From contig CM077593.1 in assembly GCA_039654915.1 (NCBI GenBank), positions 79,402,501-79,466,500 of the forward strand: DNA of 64,000 bases, given 5' to 3'. A program made the translations under genes and the position numbers. Below the pieces are notes generated by a model. That model was not told the origin of the DNA, made no database searches, and was given only the letters and a program-made list of their open reading frames with translations. Below are positions 1 through 8,864 of the stretch, in pieces (positions within the stretch are counted from its first letter, which is position 1; each line of letters starts with the position of its first letter). Source of the DNA: Aquilaria yunnanensis. Taxonomy: Eukaryota; Streptophyta; Magnoliopsida; Malvales; Thymelaeaceae.

Positions 1-645
1 CAGTTCATAGACAAAGGATTCCAAGAGTTCATTAGCGACCTCGGGACAAAAATGCACTTCGCCCCAGTAGCTCACCCCCAAAGTAATGGGCAGGTGGAAG
101 TATCTAACAGGACCATAAAAGATGGTCTGAAAAAGAGATTGGGAGAAGCAAAAGGGAAATGGCCAGGAGAACTCCAAAGCATGTTATGGAGTTACCGAAC
201 AACACCCCGAAGAGCCACAGGGGAAACGCCCTTTTCACTCGTCTTCGGTACAGAGGCCATCATCCCTGTCGAGGTAGTACAACCGTCAATACGAGTCCAA
301 GTGTTCGATGAAAAAGGCAATGACCTCGGCCTGAGAACCAAGCTCGACCTCGTCAGCGAACACAGAGAAGTAGCTGAGCTGAGAAGAAAAGCTTTCCAGC
401 AAAGAGTGGCAACAGCCATAAACTTACGCGCCAGGCCAAAGGGAATAAAGAAGGGAGATCTCGTTCTCCGAAAGGCTGAATTCGCACCCCGAAAGCCGTC
501 CCACGGGGTACTTCATGCAAATTGGGAAGGACCGTACCTGGTACTTGCCGAAGTACGAAAAGGAGTTTATAAGCTCGGTGATGCCGAAGGCATAGAATTA
601 AAAAACACTTGGCACTCAGAGGCCTTGAAAAAATTCTATGCCTAA
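1..645 (+). CDS. Gypsy Pol polyprotein, integrase C-terminal part (5' cut by window)
   Basis: The frame is open from base 1 to the stop at 643-645, giving about 214 residues of the end of a Ty3/gypsy Pol. Near residues 18-33 it has the end of the integrase DDE core, with HPQSNGQVE containing the third acidic residue. It continues with the conserved W-x-Y-RTTPR-x-TGETPFSLVFG block (about residues 59-84). The C-terminal half holds the basic GDLVLR and the WEGPYLV motif of the post-core DNA-binding domain. Integrase inserts the cDNA copy into the host genome. No stop or frameshift is seen in the visible part, so A1 is young or was recently active. The upstream part, with the first two catalytic aspartates, lies outside the window. 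Confidence 0.92.
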   Translation, partial: QFIDKGFQEFISDLGTKMHFAPVAHPQSNGQVEVSNRTIKDGLKKRLGEAKGKWPGELQSMLWSYRTTPRRATGETPFSLVFGTEAIIPVEVVQPSIRVQVFDEKGNDLGLRTKLDLVSEHREVAELRRKAFQQRVATAINLRARPKGIKKGDLVLRKAEFAPRKPSHGVLHANWEGPYLVLAEVRKGVYKLGDAEGIELKNTWHSEALKKFYA

Positions 646-747
646 AAAGTTTGGTGGGAAAGTTGTATTGCACAAGTTGGACAAATTTGTCTAAGTAAAA
701 AGTTTTGAAGAAGTACAAAACAAGAGTCTCACGAAAGCAATAGCCGA

Positions 748-968
748 GGAAAGCAAAAGTATGGCTTTCCGAAGTCCCTTGAGCGAATATGTTCGGGACA
801 ATGGAAAGCAAGAGTATGGTTTTTCGAAGTCCCTTGAGCGAATATGTTCGGGACAAAGGAAAGAAAAAGTATGGTTTTCCGAAGTCCCTTGAGCGAATAT
901 GTTCGGAACAAAGGAAAGCAAGAATATGGTTTTTCGAGGTCTCTCGAGCGAATTATGTTCGGGACAAA
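748..968 (+). repeat. 55-bp tandem repeat, four copies, in the 3' UTR of A1
   Basis: Four head-to-tail units start at 748, 803, 858 and 913. Each has the core GAAGTCCCTTGAGCGAATAT followed by GTTCGG and a purine-rich stretch. Units differ by a few substitutions, and the last has one extra base. They sit about 100 bp after the pol stop and 125 bp before the end of the antisense gene. Such 3' UTR arrays are a known trait of Tat elements and a proposed source of satellite DNA. Short ORFs across them arise from the periodicity and are not genes. Confidence 0.9.
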
Positions 969-1093
969 GGGAAACAAAGGGATCTGGCAAAAAAATTTTT
1001 ATCTATTGAGCCAAAGAGTGCTTACAGAGAAGAAAGTTGCTGAAAGACTACAAAAAAGAAGAAGAAAATGAAGACAAAAGGCCCTAGTACAAA

Positions 1094-3540
1094 CTAAGGA
1101 ACCCCGGCGTCTTGAGAACTGCCAGCCTCTGTGCTTTTGTCAGCAGCCTTCGGCGCCGAGAAAGAAGGAGGCAGTTTCAAGTGCTCGATCTTGGACCAAG
1201 TCCACCGAGGCTCCTTCGGGATGTTCATGCCTTCGAGGAAGGAGAGGTCGAAATCTGGGAACTTCTGCAGAATTTGGTGCCGAGCAAGACAGAAGCCGTC
1301 TTGAAAGCCCAACTTCGTCATATCGTCGAACTCCCGCTTCTTGACCGCCAAATCTGCATAGTCCTTCTCCAGATCCGCGTAATCCTTCTCCAGATCCTTG
1401 TGCTTTTTCTTCAATGCCTTCATCTTCTTCTTCTCTTCTGAAGGCTTCTTCAGAGATGCGACCTCGGCTTCGAGCTGGGCCTTTTCCTCGAGCGTCTTCG
1501 CAAGGATTGCGTCACTTTCTGACTTATCCTTTTGAATCGCTTCTACGGCCGAAGTCAGCTCCGCCACCCGAGAGCCGATGTCGGAAAGTTTCTGGGAGGA
1601 GCCTTTCTCAAGTTCCTCTTTCTCTTTTATGAACCCCTCCCGAAGTTCAGCAATTTCCTTCTCCGAAGATTGCTTTAGCTGAGCATTGTCGGCAGCCAAC
1701 GCCGAACACTGGGCCTTCGTCTTGGTGTAAAGGTCCCAGAGTGACACCCTCCGTTCTGTCTCTAGCGCTACCCGAACACGGAGCAACGCGGCATACCCCA
1801 TCAGCTGTAAAAAAGGCAAAACAAAGGGAAAATGATGCTAAGTAAAAAGCAAAGGCGAAATCAGCACTAAGGAAACAGTGAAGCATACCTGGGCGGCATG
1901 TTCAGTGAGTTTGGCGGCCAAAGGGATGTCGCCAGGGTAAGCCTCCGCAAGGGCCTTGTAAGAGGCCTCAGTAAAAACCCCTTTGCACATCTGCCTGGCA
2001 ATTTCGGGACAGTCCTTGGAGTACATATTCATGTCCTCCGTGAACGTCCAGAAGGGCTCATTCGGAACTTTCCCTGCCGGCACTTGGGCATCCCGAAGGG
2101 CCCTCTTGCGGGCGTGTTCGGCAACCCAGTCAGGAGCGGCCACCTCCGCTGCACAACAAGGCAGGAAAATTGGTTAAGGCCAGAAAAGTCTTAAGGATTT
2201 ACAAGAGAAAAAAGGTTCTTCGACAAAATACAAACCTGCTGGCACCTCGGTAACGTCATCGTCAAGAATCGACGTCACCTCAGTAGAGACCCCCTTGCCT
2301 CTTTTTCGGCGCCGTTCCTCGACAGAAGGGGTCTCCTCCCCATCGCCCTCCAGAAGAGCATGCAAAGGCGTGGGGCTTTGAGGAAGGACGTCGGAAGAAG
2401 GGACGTCAACAGGAGGAACCTCGGGCAAAGGGGCAGCAAGGTCTTCGGGCTCCTCGTCTACCTCCTCCGGAATTTGCGGAAGAGAGGAAGGAGCAGCTTT
2501 CTTTGCCCGTTTGGGGGGAGGGCCGCCCGAAGTCTGCTTCTGCCTCCGAGAGGCGGCCTTCTTTGTCTGTTCGCCCCTCTGGGCCTGCCCGGTAAAAAGA
2601 GCCTTGTAAAAGGCAGCCGCGTCGTCGCCCATCTCTGAAAAAAGAAAAAAGAAGATCAGTGTAAGTCCAAGATGAAGTTATGAAGGAAAAAATGAGAAAG
2701 TAACTTACTCTCGTAAAAAGACTCATAAGTCTCCTTCCTCCGAAAGATTTTCACGAGCCAGGAGTTCTTCCCCGAAGAAGCCGGTTTCGGCATATTGAGG
2801 TCTGTCACGTGCTCCTTTACCACCTTAAGTTCCCGAAGGACCTCTTCGGTCATGAGCCTCCAGTTGATCGGAAAGGGGTAAAAGGCACGAGGAGAGACCT
2901 CGGCAGCCCAGTCAGAGACGGCCCGGATGCGCCTGTCGAAGTCCTCGAAGATAGGTGCTACGTCGGCGTCTAGCAGTATCTTCGGGTCAATAACATCCAT
3001 CTTGAGCCTCCCCTGAGCCCACTTGGCCGGGACGTGCGACCAAGCCTCCGACTTCTTCAGGAAAAAGAATTTTTGTTGCCACCCTCGCCAGCTGTCTTTG
3101 GTGGCGAAGGTGAACGTATACTTTTTGCTCCCGGATCCCCGATGCAGCATGAAGTAGAAGCCACCCTTTGGGACCACGAAGAGCTTGTAGTACTGAAGAA
3201 AAACTACAAAGTGAGGTTTTATTTTGAAAACGCCGCACATACAGAGGAAGGCGTTGAAATAGCAGTACGAGTTCGGTGGGAGTTGGTTAACGGCAATGCC
3301 ATGGAAGTTGCAGAACGCGCTAACCATCTCCGAGGGGGGATACCGAAGTCCGGCCTTCAGTTGGGCTCGGAAAACTGTGATTTCATCACTTCGGTTGGAG
3401 AAAGCAAATTGGTCAGGATGAGGCAACCTCGTCATAGAGTAAGAGGGTAAGAAAAACTTTTTCTTCCACTTCGCTAGCTTTGCCGGAGTAGTGCAGCAGG
3501 GGTGAGAAAGAAGTGGTTGCCAACTCTCGGGAACAGGCAT
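1094..3540 (-). CDS. Antisense extra gene of A1: spliced 733-aa protein with Transposase_28-like N-terminus and coiled coil
   Basis: Four exons read without a stop on the minus strand: 3,540-2,709, 2,634-2,236, 2,148-1,889 and 1,804-1,094. The introns (74, 87 and 84 bp) all have GT...AG ends, the first with a consensus GTAAGT donor. The exons total 2,202 nt, exactly 734 codons. Residues about 1-250 contain the pattern FRAQLKAGLRYPP...NQLPPNSYCYFNAF, which resembles the plant 'putative gypsy type transposon' domain (Transposase_28). Residues about 290-405 are Pro/Glu-rich with basic clusters (KRAKKA, RRRKRGKG) that could be nuclear signals. Residues about 535-650 are a Lys/Glu-rich coiled coil with a DLEKDYA duplication. 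I chose MPVPES as start because the E copy aligns from there; the frame is open upstream to 3,633. Function is unknown; extra ORFs of Tat elements have no settled role. Confidence 0.8.
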
Positions 3541-3784
3541 GATGAAAACGAGTTCGGAAAAAAACAACGAAAATGAGTTCGGGAAAAACAGGGAAGGATC
3601 TTTGAAAAAAGCAGAAGGACTAAAACCCACCAAAGGTCTTGCCGGAATCTGGATTCCCGGAAGCCGTCGTGAAAAGTGGTCGGAAAAACGCCTGAAAAAG
3701 GAGAACCGCCGCAGAAAATCGGGAGAGAATTAGAAGGCAAAAGAAAGCAAAAGCAGAAGAAGAAAGGGGGTTATGAAAGGACTG

Positions 3785-3797
3785 ATATATATAGGCC
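3785..3797 (-). promoter_or_regulatory. TATA box of the antisense gene in A1
   Basis: On the minus strand this reads GGCCTATATATA, about 250 bp upstream of the antisense ATG at 3,540. The E copy has the same GGCCTATATATA about 240 bp upstream of its own antisense ATG. Conserved sequence and spacing in two copies support a real core promoter pointing against pol. Confidence 0.65.
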
Positions 3798-3916
3798 GAG
3801 AAGGCCAGGAGGACCGTCGTCATTAATATCCCTCGGAAGGCGAAGCGTCGCCATAACTGCTATGGGCGCCTGAAAAGTCGCGCCAGCCGTACTCAGTACA
3901 TTCTTACCCAATAAAA

Positions 3917-3978
3917 GTGTGCCATGTGTCGGTCATCGCGCAGCAAATGTGCCACGTGTCGCCCATCACGCCGAGCAC
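3917..3978. repeat. Duplicated ~31-bp motif with G-box-like core
   Basis: Two tandem copies begin near 3,917 and 3,948. One carries GCCATGTGTCGG and the other GCCACGTGTCGC, the latter with a CACGTG G-box at 3,953-3,958. They lie about 130-190 bp upstream of the antisense TATA box, where enhancer elements would be expected. A regulatory role is inference. Confidence 0.5.
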
Positions 3979-4096
3979 GCCCTCTGACACCGTTTGGTCT
4001 AGAGGCGCCGCCCTAAACTGACTCTGCTGGATACAGGACGCGACGCATGAGCAGACCTATAAAGGCAAAAAAGTAGGTTTCCTCGAAGACGCCAAA

Positions 4097-4310
4097 AGAC
4101 AGCCTGTGGCTTCGGGCGAAACGTCTATCTTCGGTACAAGGTTATCCTATTTCCCCTTGCCACAAGGACACCAAGAGACAGCCTGTGACTTCGGGCAGAA
4201 GGTGTATCTTCGGCACAGGGACAGCCTATCTTCTCACGCCTCGAGGAAGCAAAAATGCTGCCCATCGGTACAAGCAGAAGAAGGCGTCTTCGGCACAGGC
4301 ATCACAACCA
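4097..4310 (+). repeat. Degenerate ~79-bp repeat before the polypurine tract
   Basis: AGACAGCCTGTG-CTTCGGG recurs at 4,097 and 4,176, and TCTTCGG-ACA(A/G)G follows each, with a third partial copy near 4,285. Element E has about one such unit (near 46,165-46,225, inverted), so copy number differs between members of the family. Confidence 0.5.
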
Positions 4311-4355
4311 CAAGACCCGAAAACCGATGAACCGAAGTTTCTCACTTCGGCTTTT

Positions 4356-4369
4356 CGGAGGGGGGCCTG
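4356..4369 (+). other. Polypurine tract of A1
   Basis: CGGAGGGGGGCCTG lies directly before the LTR start TGATAGCC. Element E has AAAAGGGGGCATG in the same place. This is where plus-strand cDNA synthesis starts. Confidence 0.75.
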
Positions 4370-4370
4370 T

Positions 4371-4387
4371 GATAGCCAAAGGCTATT
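4371..4387 (+). other. Inverted repeat at the LTR tip
   Basis: GATAGCC-AAA-GGCTATT is a 7-bp stem (last pair G-T) right at the 5' end of the LTR. The same hairpin is at the tips of the E LTRs (GATAGCC/GGCTATC) and, with paired changes, of solo LTR H (GATGGC/GCCATC). Confidence 0.6.
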
Positions 4388-5048
4388 GCCTCCTCGGTAG
4401 TAACTCCCTGCCAGAATATTGGCCGAAGAGTCTGACGTCACCCAAGAGAGGATCTTTTTACGGACCTCGGAAGGTGCGAAGTCAAACACTATGAGCTCGA
4501 GACTTCGGTTAGCTCGTCAGGAATTCCGAGGACAACACCATCTCCATCGAGGGGCCAAACTGACTGCCTCCGGGTACGAGAGCCATCTCTCTGAAGCAAG
4601 GGAGAATCTCCCCGAAGGCAGAGGCCCCGAAGAGGGTCTTCCCCGAACAAGAAACACCTGAGCAAGGGAATCCCCTAACTATGGGTGTGAGTCCCGAAGA
4701 AGGTGTTCATCAAGGGAACTCCCAGAACTATGGGATAGATCCCGAAGGAGGTGCTCGCACCAAAGGACGGATAGAATCCGAAGAGGGTGCACGCACCGAA
4801 GGGCGACCTCGCCCAGGAGACCTCGGGAGTACGGTATGAGCATTTAAGGAGCCTCTGACATGTCGCCCACAAGCCCTACACGTCACATCTGAACGGCGAA
4901 CTGACACGCCGTAGCCGCCCCCGTCCTGACACAACCCGTCCGGGTCCAGGGCTAAAGGAGGCTGCAAACGGCTGCCTGTCCCCTAGGTCCAAAACTACAG
5001 ATCAAATCTGACCGAACACGTGTCATGATCTGAACGGACCAGCTACTC

Positions 5049-5058
5049 CTATAAATAC
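5049..5058 (+). promoter_or_regulatory. TATA box in A1 LTR
   Basis: CTATAAATAC lies about 680 bp into the LTR. E has the matching TATAAATACC in its LTRs. Transcription of genomic RNA should begin about 30 bp downstream, so U3 is roughly 4,370-5,080. Confidence 0.6.
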
Positions 5059-5191
5059 TAGGAAATGGGACTGGGCAAAGGATGGGCATTTTTCCTCCCT
5101 CTGAGAAAACACAAAACAGGCAAGACACTTGATCCCTTAGTGTTCTTCCTCCACTTTCACTCAGAAAACTGACTTGGGCGTCGGAGGGTCC

Positions 5192-5214
5192 TCCCCGGAA
5201 AAGCAAACCGGGGA
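5192..5214 (+). other. Conserved U5 stem-loop
   Basis: TCCCCGG - 9-nt A-rich loop - CCGGGGA forms a perfect 7-bp stem. It is found in the same context in the LTRs of A1, E and H. It lies after the expected transcription start, so it would be at the 5' end of the RNA. Confidence 0.6.
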
Positions 5215-5342
5215 CCTCCTAACCTCTTCTTTGAGCTTTTCAGGCACACTCAGCTGGGAAACCATAGCTCCAGGCGCTCACCTCGTCAGGAAGTCTCCTA
5301 GCATGTCAACATGACAGCAAACGAAGATGCCTTGGGGCATCA

Positions 5343-5843
5343 GGTAGGTAGCCGTTTTGTAGGCTCCTCGGGTCTGAGACCGAGACAGGTCGTGACAGGA
5401 CTTGGACGGTGTCAGTGCGTCAGACCGCTGTTCTAGGTGGCGTGTAGCGCCTATGGGCGACATGTCAGAGGCTTCTTAAATGCTCCTGCCGTATTCCCGA
5501 GGTCCTCTTGGCGAGGTCGTCGTTTGGTACGGACGTCCTTCTTCGGGAGGCGTACTCGCAGTTCGGGGAGTTCCCTGATTCGGGGGTACCGCCTTCGGCG
5601 AGATTCTTCTCCTGCTTGGGATAGTTGGACCTTCGCCTCCGAAGGCGATCCGTTTGGTCCCCCGAGGGAGCCGGTAAAGTCCTTGAAGTCCCTGGCGTAT
5701 TATCCGAAGTCCCGAGTTCGAGGCGTTTTGACTTCGCTCCTTCCGAGGTCAATGACAGTGCCTCTTTCGGCTGACGTCAGGCTCTCCGGCTATATTTTGG
5801 CAGGAGGTGTGTACTGAGAGGGATGGTAGCCCTTCGGCTATCA
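5343..5843 (-). repeat. LTR remnant of a second Tat element A2, interrupted by A1
   Basis: This is an inverted partial copy (mostly U3) of the A1/E-type LTR. It begins in the middle of the LTR (GGTAGGTAGCCG) exactly where A1 ends, and ends with the terminal GGCTATCA at 5,843. It matches 45,589-46,083 closely. The simplest reading is that A1 inserted into the LTR of A2, whose remaining part lies left of the window. Beyond 5,843 the sequence switches at once to the RNase H of B0, so A2 itself inserted into B0; its right TSD should be CCAAG (5,844-5,848). Confidence 0.8.
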
Positions 5844-6264
5844 CCAAGCACTTTAGCATCTAAAGTAGAAAGTAAGGCACACCTTCTTGAAAGAGCATCT
5901 GGCATAATGTTTTCCTTACTTTGCTTGTATTGAAGTACATATGGGAAGGATTTAATAAACTCCACCCATCTTGCATGCCCTCTATTCAACTTGCCTTGGC
6001 CACTAAGGAACTTAGAACAATTGATGATCTGTGTCAATCACAATTTCTTTGGCCATAAATTGTGCTACTAAGTCTCCAAAGCTCTTTCCAAAGCATAAAG
6101 CTGCTTGTCATATATATCATAGTTCAATGTAGAACCATTGAGTTTGTTACTAAAGTAAGCAATGGGGAGGCCTTCTTACATTAAGACATCTCCAATACCT
6201 AATCCTACGGCATCACACTCAATTCAAATGTTTTAGCAAAGTTAGAAAGTGCTAAAACTGGTGC
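5844..6264 (-). pseudogene. RNase H fragment of B0
   Basis: On the minus strand the end of the fragment reads [15 protein letters not shown] and [19 protein letters not shown], closely matching the RNase H of B (8,440-8,864). The N-terminal half is frameshifted and has stops. It stops abruptly at A2's LTR (5,843) and at B's LTR (6,265). Confidence 0.85.
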
Positions 6265-7238
6265 TGATGTGCACCCTATTGGTAGAAGGACCAAGAAACA
6301 TGGCCAAGATGCTAAAAAGTTCTACAAACAACAATCCATGAGACTGGAATTCAACCCCTACCCTTAACCAACCTATGGTTCAAAACAAGAAGTATAAAGA
6401 ACATAAGGAAAACTAGCTTCCTTCTACACCAAGGTAAGTTCACTAAGAACTCAAGAGAATAGGTCTCAGAAGTAATATTATTAAGCAAAAAGTTCAAGGT
6501 TTTAAAAGTAGAATAAGGCCTTCATATAGGCTTATAACTAGGTTAAAATAAGGCATAAATTTGGACTAGAAGCCCTAAACCATAAAGACTTAGAAAACCT
6601 AGTCAAACTATGAGTCCGACACATGGTTTGCTCTTATTTTTGTGCGCAATGTGTGTGGTATGTTTCCCATGTGACAAAAATACTTCCTAGGGCCTAAATA
6701 CATCCTAAATATTGTAAAGAAATTGAAAATAAAATAAAATTCAACCCAGAACACAAAATAAATCTCATAAACCCTTAAAGATGCTATCAGGTACATTCCA
6801 TGGTATATTTAGGGTGTTTGTGCCCCCTAGTTCTGGCTAGAATCTTTGAGTTCCATTTACTTGATACCTTCCTTTAGGAAATATAGAAGGGCCTTGAAGC
6901 TTTAGGGATCATAAATTCAAGCCATAGAAGAAAATGACATGAGAGGTTCTTAAAGGGGGTTCTAAGGGTGCATTTCAGGTGTGTTCTTGAGCTTTTTGTG
7001 GTTTTATGCATCTTGGCACTTTAAGAGAGAGTACAAAGCTGTGTCATCTCTTGAATATGACTCCTTGACTATTGTAGTAGCTCCACATGAGGATTCAAGT
7101 CCATCTTCCATGAAATAGTAAGTGGCAGAGGCATGAAGTGCCTGAGCTCTCTCCTTAGCCCTCCTCTTTGTAGTAGGTCCACGAGTTATCTTCAATGGGT
7201 TTTTTCCATCATTGAGTTTGCGTTCAAGATTTATGTCA
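6265..7238 (-). repeat. 3' LTR of B (974 bp)
   Basis: It aligns end to end with 24,380-25,358, with many substitutions, so the insertion is old. The first 235 bases of its U3 (7,238-7,004 on the minus strand) encode the last part of Pol. Confidence 0.88.
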
Positions 7239-7378
7239 AATCCCCCCACCTTAGAAGGATTCATCCTTAAATCTGCATGTTCAACAAGAGAAATATTAGA
7301 AACATTAAAAGTGGCACTCACATTATACTCACCCGGCAAGTCTAGCATGTATGCATTGTCACTAATATTCTTGACCAC
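7004..7378 (-). pseudogene. C-terminal end of B Pol, running through the PPT into the 3' LTR
   Basis: The 124-residue frame starts NISDNAYMLDLPGEYNVSAT and NVSNISLVEH, the conserved block near the end of many plant gypsy integrases (chromodomain-side tail). The coding sequence then crosses the purine tract as KVGGFD and continues about 78 codons into the LTR before the stop at 7,004. The integrase part upstream is frameshifted, so this is not an intact gene. The B 5' LTR carries the same tail as an orphan frame at 25,175-25,358. Confidence 0.75.
7239..7252 (-). other. Polypurine tract of B
   Basis: On the minus strand AAGGTGGGGGGATT lies directly before the LTR start. It is unusual in lying inside the pol reading frame. 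Confidence 0.7.
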
Positions 7379-8168
7379 TTGAAAGGGTTCATCTCCTACT
7401 AGATGAAGCTTTGTTCATTTTGGAGCTGTAAACTTTTCCTTTCTCATGTGTAACTAAACTCAATCTCCAAGTTCAAAGTTTACTTTCCTTCGACATTGAT
7501 TAGTTTTTTTAGCAACTTATTGATTTTTTAGCTCAATTTGTTGCTTAACCTTCTCATGCAACTTCTTCACATTTTGACCTTCTTCTTGCCATCTAAACTA
7601 GAAACCTCATTTGCTAGAAAAGGTAAAAGATCCAATGGAGTTAAAGGTTAAAGCCATACATAATTTCAAAAGGTGAAAATCTAGTAGTAGTATGCATAGC
7701 CCTATTGTAAGCAAACTCCACATGAGACAAGCAATCTTCCCAAGAATTCAATTTCTTACCAATGATAGCTCTAAGCATAGTGCGTAAGGTTTTGTTTGTT
7801 ACCTCAATTTTCCCATTCATTTTTGGGTAAAAAAAGTAGAAAACAAAAGCTTAGTGCTCCCATAAAGTCATGCAAAAGTGACTTAGGAACTTTGGGTCTC
7901 TATCTAAGACTATAGTCCTTAGAAGTCCATGAAGTCTAACAACTGCCCCAAAAAACAACTTAGCCATATACATAGCATCATTTATTGTATTCCATGAAAT
8001 AAAATGTGCCAATTTAGAAAACCTATCCACTACAACAAAGACAGAATCTTGGTTCCTCTTAATCTTAGGCAAACCTACTATGAAGTCCATTGAAATATCA
8101 ATACATTGATGAGAAGCCTTTCTACATGCAATGCAATGGTCACAAACCTTTAACAAATCCTTATCCAT
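7379..8168 (-). pseudogene. Integrase core of B, broken
   Basis: The frame 8,168-7,851 shows the integrase core with first aspartate in DISMDFIVGLP, then VVVDRFSKLAHFI, and second aspartate in IVLDRDPKFLSHF. The region carrying the third acidic residue (about 7,850-7,380) is split by stops and frameshifts, although family-typical stretches remain. Not functional. Confidence 0.82.
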
Positions 8169-8174
8169 ATCCAG

Positions 8175-8864
8175 CTAATAGTAGTGTTCCTTCGTAGTAT
8201 GCAAAGTTTTGGCTATACCAAAGGGACCATTCAATCCCCCATTATGTGCCTCTTTAGTTAAAATTTCTCTCAAAGAAGTCTTAGGCACACATAGCCTATT
8301 CTCTTTGAAAAGAAAACCATTAACTTGATGAGAATCTTCAAAGGAAAACTTAGAACACTTAGCATAGATTTCACCAAAATTAGGGTCAGAAGCATATAAG
8401 TCTTTCAAGTGCTCAAAGCCTAACACTTTAGCATCTAAGGTAGAAAACAAGGCAAACCTCCTAGAAAGGACATCCACCATTATGTTATCCTTACCTTGCT
8501 TGTATTTGTTAGCATAGGGGAATGACTCAATGAACTCCACCCACCTTGCATGCCTCCTATTTAGCTTACCTTGCCCATTAAGCAACTTAAGGGCTTGGTG
8601 GTCAGTGTGAATGAAAAACTCCCTTTGCCATAGGTAGTGTTGCCAAGTTTCTGAAGCTCTCACCAATGCATAAAGCTCATTGTCATAGGTGGGATAGTTC
8701 AATGTAGCACCATTAAGCTTCTCACTAAAGTAAGTAATGGGGCAGCCTTCTTGCATTAGGACAACTCCAATGCCTATACCTGAAGCACCACACACAAATT
8801 CAAAAGTTTTAGCAAAGTTAGGTAAAGCAAAAAGTGGGGCATGGCAAAGCTTTTCCTTTAACAA
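8175..8864 (-). pseudogene. RNase H and integrase zinc-finger region of B
   Basis: A 229-residue open stretch. Residues about 15-60 contain [20 protein letters not shown], where the usual first acidic D of RNase H is replaced by G, then [23 protein letters not shown] with the conserved E, then IHTDHQALK with the D. The segment after VLSRR leads to the integrase N-terminus [14 protein letters not shown] and [12 protein letters not shown]; here the zinc-binding H of the usual GHFG has become P. It ends at a stop before the CDHCIAC pair at about 8,125. Decayed but long open reading suggests moderate age. Confidence 0.85.

Larger units (their letters stand above)
1..5342 (+). mobile_element. Tat-lineage Ty3/gypsy element A1 (3' half, cut by window edge)
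   Basis: Order along the plus strand: end of pol (1-645), 3' untranslated region with a 55-bp tandem repeat, an oppositely oriented extra gene (1,094-3,540), its promoter region, a polypurine tract (4,356-4,369) and the 3' LTR (4,370-5,342). A gypsy pol followed by tandem repeats and an additional, often antisense, ORF before the 3' LTR is known for the plant Tat lineage (Ogre/Retand-type). The element lies inside an LTR of a related, oppositely oriented element (5,343-5,843), so its right TSD should be GGTAG at 5,343-5,347; the left TSD is outside the window. Lineage is inferred from layout and integrase style, not from a tree. Confidence 0.85.
4370..5342 (+). repeat. 3' LTR of A1 (973 bp)
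   Basis: It starts TGATAGCC after the polypurine tract and ends GGGGCATCA, giving TGAT...ATCA termini that match the TSD-proven LTRs of element E. It contains a TATA box near 5,050, a U3-tip hairpin (4,371-4,387) and a U5 hairpin (5,192-5,214). Homology to the E LTRs runs over the whole length in the opposite orientation. Confidence 0.88.

Noticed and set aside
353..990. Minus-strand and plus-strand ORFs over the 55-bp repeats (up to 167 residues, with PNIFAQGTS-type repeats)
   Set aside because: The periodic peptide comes from the tandem DNA repeat; frames exist on several strands and none has a family motif.
1112..1632. Plus-strand ORFs opposite exon 4 of the antisense gene
   Set aside because: Shadows of the coiled-coil coding strand; no domain pattern.
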